A stretch of 64,000 nt of DNA from Leptasterias polaris (lineage: Eukaryota > Echinodermata > Asteroidea > Forcipulatida > Asteriidae), in contig JAZGTN010000011.1 in the NCBI GenBank assembly GCA_037783415.1, positions 2,108,001-2,172,000 of the forward strand. Direction: 5' to 3'. A program made the position numbers and the translations under genes. Within the stretch, counting starts at the first letter, position 1. Each line of letters opens with the position of its first letter. Under the pieces are notes generated by a model, which was not told where the DNA came from, searched no databases, and worked only from the letters and a program-made list of their open reading frames with translations. Below, in pieces: positions 1 to 63,992 of this stretch.

Positions 1-599
1 TTGTTTTTTTCATTGTGTAACAATTGTTCTGATAATATTATTCTGTTCAAACTGTGAGACGTTTTACCATGATTTTCGTACCATAAGCCGAGGCTTAATA
101 TGAATAGATTTTCAGGCCTTCAACATTACCTGCGGTTTATATTCCTGGTGGCTTATACATGTACACCAACATGTAAAGTAAGCTTCTGCAATTTTTTTTG
201 GGTAAAGATAAAACAGCAAAGTTCTCAATCTTCAATATATTAACAATTATTTTAATTAATCGGGAAACACTTCCATGTGTAGAATGCTTCTTCAACAACA
301 GACAGTGTACCACAAAAAATGTGTGCTCATCCCATCATGGATCAAAAACAGAACGGAAACTGAAGGTATTCCGGCTAAAATGGCCCGAAGACATAAACAA
401 AATTGTACAACATTTTTACATGTTATGTTATTTTTACAACAGGATTCTATTTTAGCTGAAGACCAAATGTACATATTGGCATGAATGGAGCATTTAATGA
501 TCTAATACAGTTTACTTTAGTGATACAAAAAGTTTAATGCTTCTACTACATGTACATCTCTCAATGTCTTCAAATCCAAATTAAAAACATATTATCTGT

Positions 600-727
600 T
601 CAATTGAAAGATTCTATTTTGTATAATTTAGTTTTTAAAAAAATTAGAAAAAGGAGCTCTGTACCAGCGCAGCTGAATATATTTTGAATAAAAGCTGCGC
701 TATATAAATTTATTATTATTATTATTA
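600..727 (+). mobile_element. LINE 3' end fragment with (TTA)n tail
   Basis: A segment reading GCTGCGCTATATAAATTTA followed by a TTA microsatellite. 'GCGCTATATAA + ATT repeat' is the usual 3' terminus of CR1/L2-like LINEs in invertebrate genomes (family knowledge). Minus-strand versions are seen at 7015-7075 and 9845-9890, and a plus-strand one at 52255-52305. Confidence 0.45.
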
Positions 728-737
728 CATGTACATG

Positions 738-775
738 TACCATATTTTTCCTGCGTATAAGACGCGGCTTATCTG
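738..775 (+). repeat. Degenerate terminal sequence of the 'CCTGCGxATAAGACGCG' element
   Basis: It carries CCTGCGTATAAGACGCGGCT, closely resembling the left terminus of the 1.7-kb element at 22161. No matching right terminus is clear downstream, although ATACGCCGAG-type motifs occur near 1690-1715. Probably a relic. Confidence 0.4.
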
Positions 776-870
776 TCCTTCAATTTATACTGTAAAATAA
801 TCCTTTCTTTCATCCAGGGTAGTCCTACATGTATGTGTCATAATTTTATGAAAATAAAACCTACACCATA

Positions 871-1030
871 CACCTTTTGTGTAGTTTTAACACCTTTTGT
901 GTAGTTTTAACACCTTTTGTGTAGTTTTAACACCTTTTGTGTAGTTTTAACACCTTTTGTGTAGTTTTAACACCTTTTGTGTAGTTTTAACACCTTTTGT
1001 GTAGTTTTAACACCTTTTGTGTAGTTTTGC
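871..1030 (+). repeat. 20-bp tandem array, 8 copies
   Basis: Eight essentially identical copies of CACCTTTTGTGTAGTTTTAA, the last with a changed end. The lack of divergence points to recent expansion or ongoing homogenisation. An in-frame open frame over it on the minus strand is an artefact of the period. Confidence 0.95.
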
Positions 1031-1916
1031 CAAAGAATGAAGTAATTGGCCATGCTGCTGCCCATGATAATAATAAGGCCCGCGCGAACGAGCCATGACC
1101 CATGCTGTCTACAGTTAAAGCGCACACACCACCAGTGACATACATTGTACATGTATGTACAAATCTTTATTTGATCAAGTTGTTTTTGTATGTGATTGTG
1201 TAATGCACTGTTAGATTTCGCCAACAGAGGGCATACACTTTATTGTGAAAGTGTTGATGTGAAAGCGCCCTCTAGTGATTCTTGCATGAATTGTAGCATG
1301 CAAAAAGCGAGATAACAAAGACTAACAGCTCATTCATTGGGAAACGTTTATGACAACGTGTGTGTGTGAGCACTCGGTGTGTAAAAAGAAAAGCCATGAA
1401 GCTATGTTTTTGGGGGGAAAAAACCTTTAAAATGAAAATGAAAAAACTCTAAACCGAACCCCAGAAGTGGTGTTTTATTGATGTTCATAATTTAAAAAAA
1501 TTACGATCCCTTTACGTTACGGAAGGTGTAATACCAACACAATGACCCAGGGTTGTGGTGATGTAGCAACAGTGACCGGGACCTGGCAAGCCTCTATGTA
1601 TGAGAGGGCATGTTGCGTGTTATGCGTCGGTGCACCTTACAGTACAATAACACTTGAGTCTTGTTTCAGTGGTTTGGGGGTACTGTGCCTTATACGCCGA
1701 GTGCCTTATACGCCGAGCGCCTTTTACAGTCTGAAGAAAAATGCAATAATGTACTTTACTTTAGTTATAAAAAGTTTCCTGAAAATGCTGCAATATCACT
1801 GAGGTATTTTTCTTTTCTGATATCATTAAAATCATGGAATTGCACGGAGGACATGACCTACATGTATGTTGCCCCTGGTTTTGGCCTTGATGCCCCTTCT
1901 AAAAGTTTCCCTTCAG

Positions 1917-2298
1917 ACTTTAAAGGCACTGAACACGTTTTGTAATTGTCAAAGACCAGTATTCTCACTTGGTGTATCCCAACATATGTATAAAATAACA
2001 AGCCTGTGAAAATTTGGGCTCAATTGGTCATTGAAGTTGCAAGAAAATGATGAAAGAAAAAACACCCTTGTTGTACAAATTAGTGTGCTTTCAGATAGGA
2101 ATAAAAGGCTTCTGGCCAGAAGTCTTTTATTATTTTAGTGAGAAATTACCTCTTTCTCAAAAACTACGTTACTTCAGAGGGAGTCGTTTCTCACAATGTT
2201 TTATACTATCAACAGCTCTCCGTTGCTCGTTACCAAGTAAGTTTTTATGCTAATATATATTTTGAGTAATTACCAAACGTGTACAGTGCCTTTAAGAT
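1917..2298. mobile_element. MITE-like element, 'CTTTAAAGGCACTG' family
   Basis: It begins CTTTAAAGGCACTGAACACG and ends with the inverted GTACAGTGCCTTTAAGA. Subterminal AATTGTCAAAGACCAG-type and GAGTAATTACC-type motifs mirror each other. It is about 380 bp with no coding capacity. Related partial copies occur at 9172-9530, 20150-20420, 35340-35460, 36290-36400, 53560-53910 and 62735-62965. Confidence 0.65.
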
Positions 2299-3797
2299 TT
2301 TCCAATGGAAGTGCCCTTTGTAGAACAAAAATGGCTTTGCCCTCAAAGATGAAATTACAGGCATGCATTATCAATGCATTTTAATTGAATGTGCCTCCAC
2401 GACACTTGATCATTTGATCACTGTTTGTAATTACTAGCTGGGTGGGACCAGCATGAAAGCTCACTGGCTAATGCAGTATTGGGGTTTCAACCTTTTAGTT
2501 TTAGGATGGTTGGACCAGAAAGTTAGATGATTCTTACGTATTTCTCAAAGTGTTATGGATGGTTAGGGTGAAGAAGTATGTTGATTCAAACACATTATGC
2601 ATGTCTACAGCTTTTTCTAACAAGATCTGAATGCTACCTGTACACGTATGCACAAAGCCACATGTACCCCCCATAATGATGCTAGCTTGAGCTTTGTACA
2701 CACACCCAAGGAGGTCCTACATGATGCGGTCATTAAAGGATATTTGTAGGACAGCATGGGGCATTGTTACAGATGTACAGAATTATAATGAAGTTCATTT
2801 ATTTGGTATTTCATATTCTTTGTTTCATGTACGTGTAGTGTATATACGTGTACATGTACATCGTATGTAGGTGAGGAAATTGTTCAGGACTGCTGGCACT
2901 GCAGTACTGCGTAACAGTACACAAGCACAGGTGTTGTCCAGTTGATGCACTGTCTTTCAAACTTTTGTTGGACGCAACCTCTGTACTAGGACTCAAGCCT
3001 GACTCGGACTCAAACTTGACCAGAGAGATTTGGCATGTTTTAGTACAACTCAGTGGCCCTCCCTTTAAAACACAAACTTGAAGTTCCACATGTGGCTTTG
3101 GTTTGTGTTTACATTTGAATTACGTATTTTTTGCAAGTCATCATTTCTAATGACATAATTAGATCACATTTCCCTTAATACAGTTTTATGTACAGTTTAT
3201 ACATAGCTTCTAAGTGGAAAAGTGGCCGTGCCTTAAAACAGCTAATTTAAAGTATTATTATGAAAGCATGATGTGTTTAATGTACATTGTAAAATGCTTC
3301 TTCATGCACATGTGTGTGTTTGTCTGCAAAACTTCTCAATTAAAAAACTACAAAATTTGGAGTTTTAAACATGTAGGAACTGATTAGGAAAACATTTTTG
3401 CACAATTTAGCATGTAAATACACCATACATGTACAATGTACCACCAGCGATTTATGGAATTTTTTTCCTTCAGTTTTTGCAAGCCCATTAGCATTGTAAA
3501 CCAGTGTTTTTTGTATTTTGTTACTTTAATCTAAACAAGTTTTCAATGTGCAACAACATTAAGTTGTTGTTACAATTACCAAATCAACACGAGCAAGAAG
3601 TTGCTAACAGTAACAATTATTTAATAACTACAAACATGTACAAAGTCTCAGGCAAACTATACATACATGAGTTATAGTGTTCAGTAAGAAATGTTTTGAG
3701 ATTTGTTTATCTTGCTCTATGATCTACATGTACATGTAAGTGTAGATTGAGAATTTATACAGCCAGCTTGCTACTTAACATTCAAATTATTGCTGGT

Positions 3798-4140
3798 CTG
3801 GAAATTCATCTTCAAGAGAGTAAGGCCATTTTCATTTTTCAAAGGGCACTTCCATTCTTAAAGTCTACATTATGTGGGAAACAAGACAAGGGGGCAACAG
3901 AGGCCATTGCCCAGGCTTGATGCTTCACGGAGACAACCGAAGCAATTACCTTCATTGCCCCTGGCCATTGCCTTGGTGCCCATTGAAAGGTTCCAATAGA
4001 AATTTATAATTTCCTCATAGAGGTGCCGTTTACCGAGGAGAAAACGCCTCGGTACTCTTGCCCTTTCAAGAACGAAGCATCATGCTTGCATGGCCTCTGT
4101 AAGATTCCAACCAGGGCTGTCATTATAGCCAAACAGGCTG
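3798..4140. repeat. Interspersed repeat copy, also at 9963-10145
   Basis: The two stretches share ATTTTCATTTT(T/G)CA-AAGGGCACTTCC, a CACCGAGGA/GATC block and CATGGCCTCTxTGTAA. It is divergent and non-coding, with unknown class. The pairing is visible by eye; the borders are approximate. Confidence 0.4.
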
Positions 4141-6302
4141 GAAGGAAAAATAATATGGCTCCTTTAAAAAAAAAAAAATTAAAAACAGTATTCAAGAGTG
4201 CTATTTCATATCGGGACTATGGGGTGGTGGCAATATGATAAAGGCCTGCTTTACGTTACAGCTATACATGTACATGTATGCTTGCAAAGTACAAATGAAT
4301 TGACAGCGATGTAATGGATTGGATGGACAAACAAAATTTGCAATAGTCACAGAGAGTCCAGTGCATGAGACACTGCATTTAGACATGTTCCGCATCAGGC
4401 ATAATTGAAGCAATTCCTTTCACAGACATGTATCATGCATGTAGGCCCGTTTAAATCATTGGATAAAAAATCCCTCATCGGAAGCTGACAATTTTGTACA
4501 CGTATTTTATGTCTCAAGTACTTGAAATGAATCTGCACTGGTTTACTGAATAATGAACAAAGTCAATGATGCACTGTGTACATTACATTCTCCGATCAGA
4601 ACCATCAAGACCTTATGTGTGCAGGTGCTGTGGCCTTTTTCCCCCCAAAGCATACATCACAGCTTGTTATTCTTTTGCAAAATGTAACCTACATGTACGT
4701 GTAAATACTAAATCACAACTGATTGAACTGATGACTTTGAGATCACTATATTTCACCAACCCAGGGCATGTTTTCCCTCTTGTGTCTGAAGATGCAAGTT
4801 CCTTGCTCTGTGCTTTTACTTGGCATTAAATAACAGGATAAACGTGTTTACACTAACCCTAATGGACCCAACTAAAATTCTCCGACTTGGCTTATTCTAC
4901 AGTTCTACATGCCTGATTTATGCATGACATGTACACCTTAAGTTACATTGTATTTGTGGGTTTCTTGAAGAAACAGTGTTTGAAGAGGTGGCTGGAAGAG
5001 AAAATCCCCTTGAGGAAGACCAGGAAGATTTTGTATTTAGTACTCTTCTACATTTATGTACATTAGTATGAGTGTTCCACAAAATTCCACAAGACTGCCT
5101 ACCCCTTTCATCTGTGCAATATGCTTTCCATAAACTTTTGCATGTTTATTCACAATCACAATCACACATGTCAGTGCACAAGTACCACAAATGAACTACA
5201 ATTGTAAGTCCTATAACTGTATAAACTGAAGTGTTGCACCAGAATACTGCAGGACTACGTGTGGAACTGGCCTGTTATATATGCTCTCACACTCTCAGTG
5301 TCTTGGTTGTTTTCCAGAGGCCATGACACTACATATGCATTAAAGGCCATGGAACTAAATTATGTATGTGGAACTTTGTTCTTCAAAATTCCTTAATCTG
5401 CTGTGGCACTTGGTGGAAGTGGAATTTACACAAAATGTTCTGCAAAATTCCACGATCTGCTGTGAAATTGTGTGGAAGTGCATTATTGATTATTGGTTTG
5501 TACTGTTTTTAGATGTTGAACATTTATAAAGTAATGAAAACTTGGAAATTACATGGAGGCCCCCATGGCTGACAGACCTTTCTATTATTGTATCAGTCTT
5601 GGTTCTTTCTCTCATTCAATTTAGTGAAACCAGACAGAGGCCAGAAGAGCAAATTAATTTGACTCCTTTTCGGTATAAATAAAAACTGGTGGTCATATTT
5701 TCTAATAAGCTATTAGCAAGTTGGATGTGTAAATAAATAAATGAATAAAATTGAATAACGTGTGATACAATGACTTGCTTAGCTCAGTGCAAGCTTTTGT
5801 ATAGCAGCCTCCAGATGAACCCTGGTACCATTGTGCCGTGCACATTCATTCAGAATGGATGTTCGCTGTCTCTTACATAACTACGCAAAAACTCCCCCCG
5901 AATCATGTGACATACAATAGCAACTGTCTCATTATTCTGAGCATGGAGCTAATATACTCTATCCAGGCTTATTACAGAACATACAAAAATATGCAAATTA
6001 GTAAAAGAGGAATTCCAGTTAAAGTGGTGACTTGTGATGAAGCAAGTCTTTGTACCAGACATTATTTAAATCTAACTCACACATTGTTAATTGCACACAG
6101 GGAATATGACATACATGTACATGTACATGAACTGTAGATAGTTGCATCTTGATAAAGGTCCCAATACGCTGAACTTGGCCTTTGTACCTTTTAAAAATAT
6201 GTTTCCATGTTTGACAAAGGCTTACATGTGTATCATTGTGATACCTGCCATACATGTAGCATACAAGTGGGACTCGGTCCTCTAGTTTCTTGCAAGCAAG
6301 AC

Positions 6303-6495
6303 CAGGGCCCAATTTCATAGAGCTGCTTTAAGCAGAAAATATCGCTTAACAATTTTCTGCTTAGCGCAAATGAGCGGGATACTATTCATAGATGGTACAC
6401 GGGGCATTGTATTTTGGCTGGAAACCTTATTCTGGTAAGCAACATTCTGTTGTGATCAGCTGCTTTTTGTACTAAAGCACTATGAAATTGAGTCC
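6303..6495. mobile_element. Hairpin MITE, 'GGGCCCAATTTCATAGAGCTGCTTAAGC' family
   Basis: The left end is GGGCCCAATTTCATAGAGCT and the right end an inverted CACTATGAAATTGAGTCC. The inner part contains TTTTGGCTGG(T)AACCTTATTCTGGTAAGC. Copies or relics are recognised at 10310-10505, 15866-16055, 30600-30796, 43778-43830 and 52740-52910, with more distant relatives at 19492-19710 and 49552-49830. It is short and non-coding with palindromic ends. Confidence 0.7.
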
Positions 6496-6699
6496 TGATG
6501 GATTAGCCTGCTTGCTAGCTATCATTACTCCTGCAAATCTGCTTTCCCATCAGTTCCAAATGGCGGATGGTGATCCCATTTAGTGCATGGATTAACATGA
6601 ACATTGTCAAACCTCCAACTAAATCAGACTCGCACATAAACAGTACATGATGTATTATTGTTATTGAACATATATAATAATTAAAATGCAGTACATGTA

Positions 6700-6743
6700 G
6701 TGCCGGCATGTAATCCGGAGGTTTAGTCTATTTGTCTTTGTTC
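6700..6743 (+). mobile_element. 5' part of a tRNA-derived SINE (family A), interrupted
   Basis: GCCGGCATGTAATCCGGAGG followed by TTTGTCTTTGTTC matches the middle of SINE family A (compare 51375-51520). The SINE stops at 6743 and resumes at 7781 with TTGTTCAACCCC, showing that the element between was inserted into it. Confidence 0.65.
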
Positions 6744-7780
6744 CAGGGTTCTGCCCACGGTGGTCGGTGCCTGAAAACCCGACCGGCACTCATGATTCGC
6801 CGACCGGCACTCGCAGAATTTTTTCTTTTTCCGACCACCACACATTTTCACTTTTTTTTTGCCCATTTCCTTCAAAATATTTTGAACAACGTGTAAAACA
6901 AATTATTTACCAGTAAACAGTTTTATCCAAAGTTTCGAGTAGCCTACTTCTTTGGTTTGAGTCTATTTTAATGATCCAGGATCGAGCATTCCTCCCGCCT
7001 GTACGATGTACAATATATAATAATAATATAATAATAATAAATATCGAAGTCTTATATAGCGCACGTATCTACCAAACAAGGTACTCAAGGCGCTGAGTAT
7101 ATACATACTTTCAGAAAGATAGGTTATTGCAGTGATGAAAATCTGAGACCCAATTATTTAGCACCTTATAAGGGTTTACAAGGTGCTACGGCGCATTAAG
7201 CAGCCACAACCAGGAACACCGGGGCGAACCCCTTCTCTTTTCGATAAGTGCACTGGGTTCTTTTACGTGCATTCACAACGCACGGGACCAACGGCTTTAC
7301 GTCCCATCCGAAGGACGAAGCATGTGGTTAAGTGTCTTGCTTAAGGACACAAATGTCACGACTGGGACTCGAACCCACACTCTGCTGATCAGAAACACCA
7401 GAGCTTGAGTTCGGTGCTCTTAACCACTCGGCCACGACATTCCAACGCACGAAACCTGCATTGATTTTGCAATGGTTTCCAGTCACGCTGATTATAGCTT
7501 TACGCTTGGAATAACATGATACCAGTTTCATCATGTTGCGAACCCTATTCTACAGCGTTTAATACAACGGAAATGAACTGCAGAGTAAGCACCATGCTAT
7601 AGATGCTGTAAATTGTTTTCCCATGGCGGTAAAGGCGTGCGTGCACTGAGGGCCTACATTCAAGGCACAGCTGCAGGGCGCACGTGTGTAACCACTCCGT
7701 GCACGATCGAAAGGAAATTGACTTGACTGTACTAGGAAAAAAAAAAATCCGGCACTAAACAAATCCTGGGCAGAACCCTG
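6744..7780. mobile_element. DNA transposon-like element with CAGGGTTCTGCCCA inverted ends
   Basis: Perfect 14-bp terminal inverted repeats: CAGGGTTCTGCCCA at the left and TGGGCAGAACCCTG at the right, with further internal similarity (CCGGCACT). It is flanked on both sides by TTGTTC, which reads as a 6-bp target duplication inside SINE family A. CAGGG ends resemble hAT elements, but those normally make 8-bp duplications, so the class is open. It carries a Leu-type SINE inside and no transposase. Confidence 0.7.
7040..7440 (-). mobile_element. tRNA-Leu-derived SINE (nested)
   Basis: On the minus strand, 7438-7353 reads as a tRNA-Leu-like head: GGCCGAGTGGTTAAGAGCAC, a CTCAAGC loop (anticodon CAA), a variable arm and the B box GGGTTCGAGTCCC. 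It is followed by GTGTCCTTAAGCAAGACACT and a body ending near an ATT-rich LINE-like tail at about 7020. It is a SINE, not a tRNA gene: the acceptor stem mispairs and the same head recurs with the same downstream sequence. Confidence 0.75.
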
Positions 7781-7850
7781 TTGTTCAACCCCAAATCATT
7801 TAAAATTTACCCAGTCAGTTTACCTTGTGGTTTATTATTTGAAAACAAAT
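7781..7850 (+). mobile_element. 3' tail of the interrupted SINE family A copy
   Basis: TTGTTCAACCCCAAATCATT and CCAGTCAGTTTACCTTGTGG are the family A tail seen at 51140-51210. It ends about 30 nt upstream of the acceptor of the exon at 7881. Confidence 0.7.
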
Positions 7851-7880
7851 AAAGTATATATTTTGTTTTTTGAATTCCAG

Positions 7881-60005
<52,125 letters not shown>

Positions 60006-60852
60006 CGAATGTTGCCGCTTGGTGCCTTCCTTCATATTGGATGTATTCAACACATGGACACCAAGACATCGAGTTCAAATGTCCTTTAGGTCAGTACTTC
60101 TAGTTCTTAAACCTTGGTTCGGAGGAAAACAATTGCTGTGAGAATAACAGATACAGGGGTGACCTGAAGTCAGCTGCAATAATCATGTTCATCATTGTGT
60201 CGTCAAGAATTATGGAGGAGCTGTATTCGATAAGGAGGTATTCAAATGTTGCTGCTGCTGGATGAGTTGCGGCCCGGGATTGGACACGTTTGAATGTTCT
60301 AGACCCGTAACTGTAGCAGGAGAAGCGGAGATTATGCAGGGTCAGTTACTTGGTCTGGTTGGATGCAAGATTGGTGAATTCATGCTGCAGATGAGGAATG
60401 GATAGGTCGCAATTCTAGCAAAGCCCAGTGGGTTGTATCGATTCTCATGATTGATTAAACCCCATCCTCCCCATAAATGTCACCCTGTACTTTCAAGCAT
60501 TGCAGGGTTTCTAGAGAGACCAGGGATGAGAAATGTCAGAATTTTATCTGAATTCAAACTTTTTTAATGCAGTATTTTCTGCCAATTCATTAAGTCCTTC
60601 TCTTTGATCTAGTTCTCTAGCACTGAGAATACGGTTCTCAAAAGCTTCTTGGAATCTATAACTCCAGGGGTTATGAAAAGGTGGAAGTGCCATCATTTCA
60701 ACATACCATTAAGATCTGGATCCAAGTTTCACCCCGAGAGACTCAAAGGGTCTACTTTAAAATTCTGGCAATCATGTTTAAATACATGAAACTCTGTTGT
60801 GACTGCCAAGGCCAGCACTGCAGCAACATCATCCACGAACCTGTCAGACACA

Positions 60853-60858
60853 AATAAA
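60853..60858 (+). promoter_or_regulatory. Candidate poly(A) signal for the pecanex mRNA
   Basis: First AATAAA on the plus strand after the stop codon, about 850 nt downstream, followed by a T/G-containing stretch. Further AATAAA copies are at 61091, 62333 and 63994. Which one is used cannot be decided from the sequence. Confidence 0.3.
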
Positions 60859-63732
60859 GATTAATCCCTTGCTCGATGAGTTGTCACTTTGATGAAATCT
60901 GTGCTTGTCACAGCCTGTAGAATTTGTTCAAACTCAACTGATATTGTACAGATGCCATCTGTTTTGTCATTTGTACCAGCGACTTTCAAGAAGTGTAATA
61001 CAAGATACATGATATAAGAATGTATTTGCCCAAAATGTAGATAGCTCAACTGGCTTACTGAAAACTATCAATCAAAAACTTTATCGACCAAATAAATTTA
61101 TTGCCTATCCATATCCCTCCCATGCAATCGCCTTGACATCTTACAAGCTAGTGCCGTTTTGTATCTATTCCGATTATTGATGTTTGTCCAAAATATCTCC
61201 CATTACAGGCATGCAACTTATCAATGGATTTCCACAATTCTTAAATAATGAATCGTCTAAAAAGTCTATGAAAGGCTCCAGCAAAAAGCATCTGAAATCA
61301 TACATCCATGTAATTTAAGAGGCATCAAACTTAAAAGTTAACTTTTTCTTGTTATCACCTTAAAAAAATGGTAATCCTAACAACGCCACATTTTTGTATT
61401 TTTTTATAATAAAAAAGAAAGAAAAAAGTTTGAATGTTAAGGGAAAATCCCCCCCCCCCCCTCCCTGGGCTTAAGTGGCCAAGTGGTCAAACGTTCTTTG
61501 TATTGGATATTTCCATGGTGTTACAGCAATCTCTATTAAGAGTGTATTTATACCATAATTAAAAGCCTGCATGAAATTTCTCAGTTTTGCTGAAACCCAT
61601 TCCATCTTTTGAGCCAAATCTGAAATCTCAATTTGTGTATGATACTCATTTCGGGGAATTGTTTCGTATAAAAGCACGAATAGATGACAATGAGAAACAT
61701 ACTGACTACTGATGTGCAGTTGTCATATAAACCCATGTAATTCTGAATGGATAGTCCCCTGTAGTGATGACACAGGGCTCACCCTTAACACTAGCCCAGC
61801 GTACATTGTCTTGTAAAAACTGCTATGGGCTAGAACACCACTTCTAAACTTGCCCTCTGGGGGCTGCTAAAAACTTTGCAACCTACTTGTCTATAATGCT
61901 CAATATTTCATCCTTTTCAGATGTGAATAACAATTATTTTAAAACAGTTACTTTACTTTTGAGTGTGTGAATGTAACTTCATTTAACCAATAAACTGGTT
62001 GTGATCGCTACCATTAACACATCAGCAAGATACATTTACATTACGTGTTTAAAATGTTGACTACTAAAACCTCTCGGGGCAAGTAAATTGCACAGTTGAC
62101 TAGCCTTGTAGGCTACTTTACATAAAACTGAAGCGCAAGGCCTGTGACATATTGGTTTGCTTAGTGCATTGCTTAAGTGCTGAAACTGGTTCCTGCATTT
62201 CCAACACTGGTTTCCCGTTCTTCTGCAAAGTGTTAAACAAACTATGTCCTCATCAGTACTAAGATCTATTGTTGCAATAGTGTGTTGTAGTGCTATGTCA
62301 TTCAGGACATTGTTCAACCTCTTTCATTTTGCAATAAATCTCTCTTTTTTTTCTCTCTCTCTTTTCTTTTTCTTTTCACACTCTGTAAAGTTTACAGAGA
62401 GGCATTTTCAAAATGTTGTCTTCAATCTCCTCTGACTTTTAACTTAATACAACGAGTCATGCAATTACTCCAAAGAAATTTCATAATCTGTTTTACAAGT
62501 ATTTTTCACAATTGACCTGTTACTTGACAGGCTCGAATAGCCGACTGGAGACAACATAAATCGAAAGATAGTCAATTTTGATGGACAAAGTCAACATTTT
62601 CTAACCATGAAGTATTCATCAATGTGTGAGTTCCACAACAGAAGGTTTTTTTGTTTTTTTTACAAATAAGCACTTGCATTCAAATTTACACTTTTCCCAA
62701 AAAGCTTTAAAGAATACAGACAACATTAGTAGTTGCCAAAGACCAGTATCTGCACTGTGACCCAACATACATGTAAAAGTTAAAGCTCAATCGGTCAACA
62801 AAATAGTGGGGAGAAAAAGCTTATATGCTTTCAAAACTAATAGTTTTACTCCTTTCACAAGCACTATAGCATTTCAGGAACAACAATTTCGATGAAAGTT
62901 TTCCACCATGACCATTTATATACCAAGTTATGTGCAAATTTTGTGAACATTAATTACGTTTTCAAAAATGGGTGAAATTGAAAAACAAAAAACAATCTTG
63001 ATTGAAAAAAAAGCAAATATATTTAAAAGAATTTCCTATTTTGAAGTAGACCAAATATGTAATAAATCAGTAAAGGTACCTATAGATGACATGCGGTTCT
63101 GAAATTAGTGTCTTTGGCTTTGGCTAGGGCCATTGGCTTCAACAGCAATGGCGATGTATGGACAGGCGTAGTGATTTTACCCATTCGCTCTTTGCACAGA
63201 TCTGTCATGTGCATGTACAGCCTCGACTTCATGCTTCATTTGTGTCGTATTTATGTATCTGTTTGGATGAAAGTGTCATTACATTACCGTGACAACACAG
63301 AGTTATATAATACTTCTATTCACTGCTTTCCCTAATTCAAGGCTCTACATGCAAAATGGCTGACAGTGCAAAGAGCGACTATCCCTAGCCTTAGCTCCAG
63401 GCCCTCGACGATGCTTTCTATTGGACAAAGCCTGAAGCTCTTATAAAAGATGAAATCCACTGTGATGTAACCACAGTTCATACTCCATGGACTTATGAAT
63501 TCCAAGCAAATCATGATGTAAACATGATAGTCAAAAAAATGTAGATTATTGAAGTGGCATCAGTTTCACCAAAACTGATCAGATATTAGTTTGGCAGAGT
63601 CTTTCCCTGCAAATTTGTGATGCCACAATTTGCTTGGAAAATTGGATAATGTTTATTGAGAACAAAAATTGCGTTCACAGGCCATTGGCATTCATTGTAT
63701 GTTTCTTTCAATGATAACCAATGATTGGGTGT

Positions 63733-63992
63733 AACTGGTACCCTAAACTCTTCTGGCTACATTGACATACACATAAATGTTTCTAACTGGTACCCTAAAC
63801 TCTTCTGGCTACATTGACATACACATAAATGTTTCTAACTGGTACCCTAAACTCTTCTGGCTACATTGACATACACATAAATGTTTCTAACAGGTACCCT
63901 AAACTCTTCTGGCTACATTGACATACACATAAATGTTTCTAACAGGTACCCTAAACTCTTCTGGCTACATTGACATACACATAAATGTTTCT
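63733..63992 (+). repeat. 52-bp tandem array, 5 copies, at the window edge
   Basis: Period exactly 52. The shared core GGTACCCTAAACTCTTCTGG starts at 63737, 63789, 63841, 63893 and 63945. Copies 1-3 are preceded by ACT and 4-5 by ACA, so the array grew in at least two steps. Confidence 0.95.

Larger units (their letters stand above)
1..7880 (+). other. 3' part of the large first intron of pecanex
   Basis: No exon was found here; I looked for the family's Met exon (a GGW-YDPHQ-type motif) and saw none. The stretch holds a CR1/L2-like LINE end near 600-727, the 20-bp array at 871-1030, a palindromic element at 1917-2298, a repeat family at 3798-4140, a hairpin MITE at 6303-6495 and the nested element at 6700-7850. 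Many TACATGTA palindromes lie in between. Residual stretches such as 2300-3800 and 4450-6300 show nothing I can name. Confidence 0.6.

Noticed and set aside
62036..62317. Minus-strand 93-codon open frame downstream of the gene
   Set aside because: No recognisable domain, no splice context, and ordinary length for random sequence.
63733..63992. CRISPR-like repeat array
   Set aside because: Direct tandem copies without unique spacers in clearly eukaryotic DNA; also true for 871-1030 and 51771-52050.
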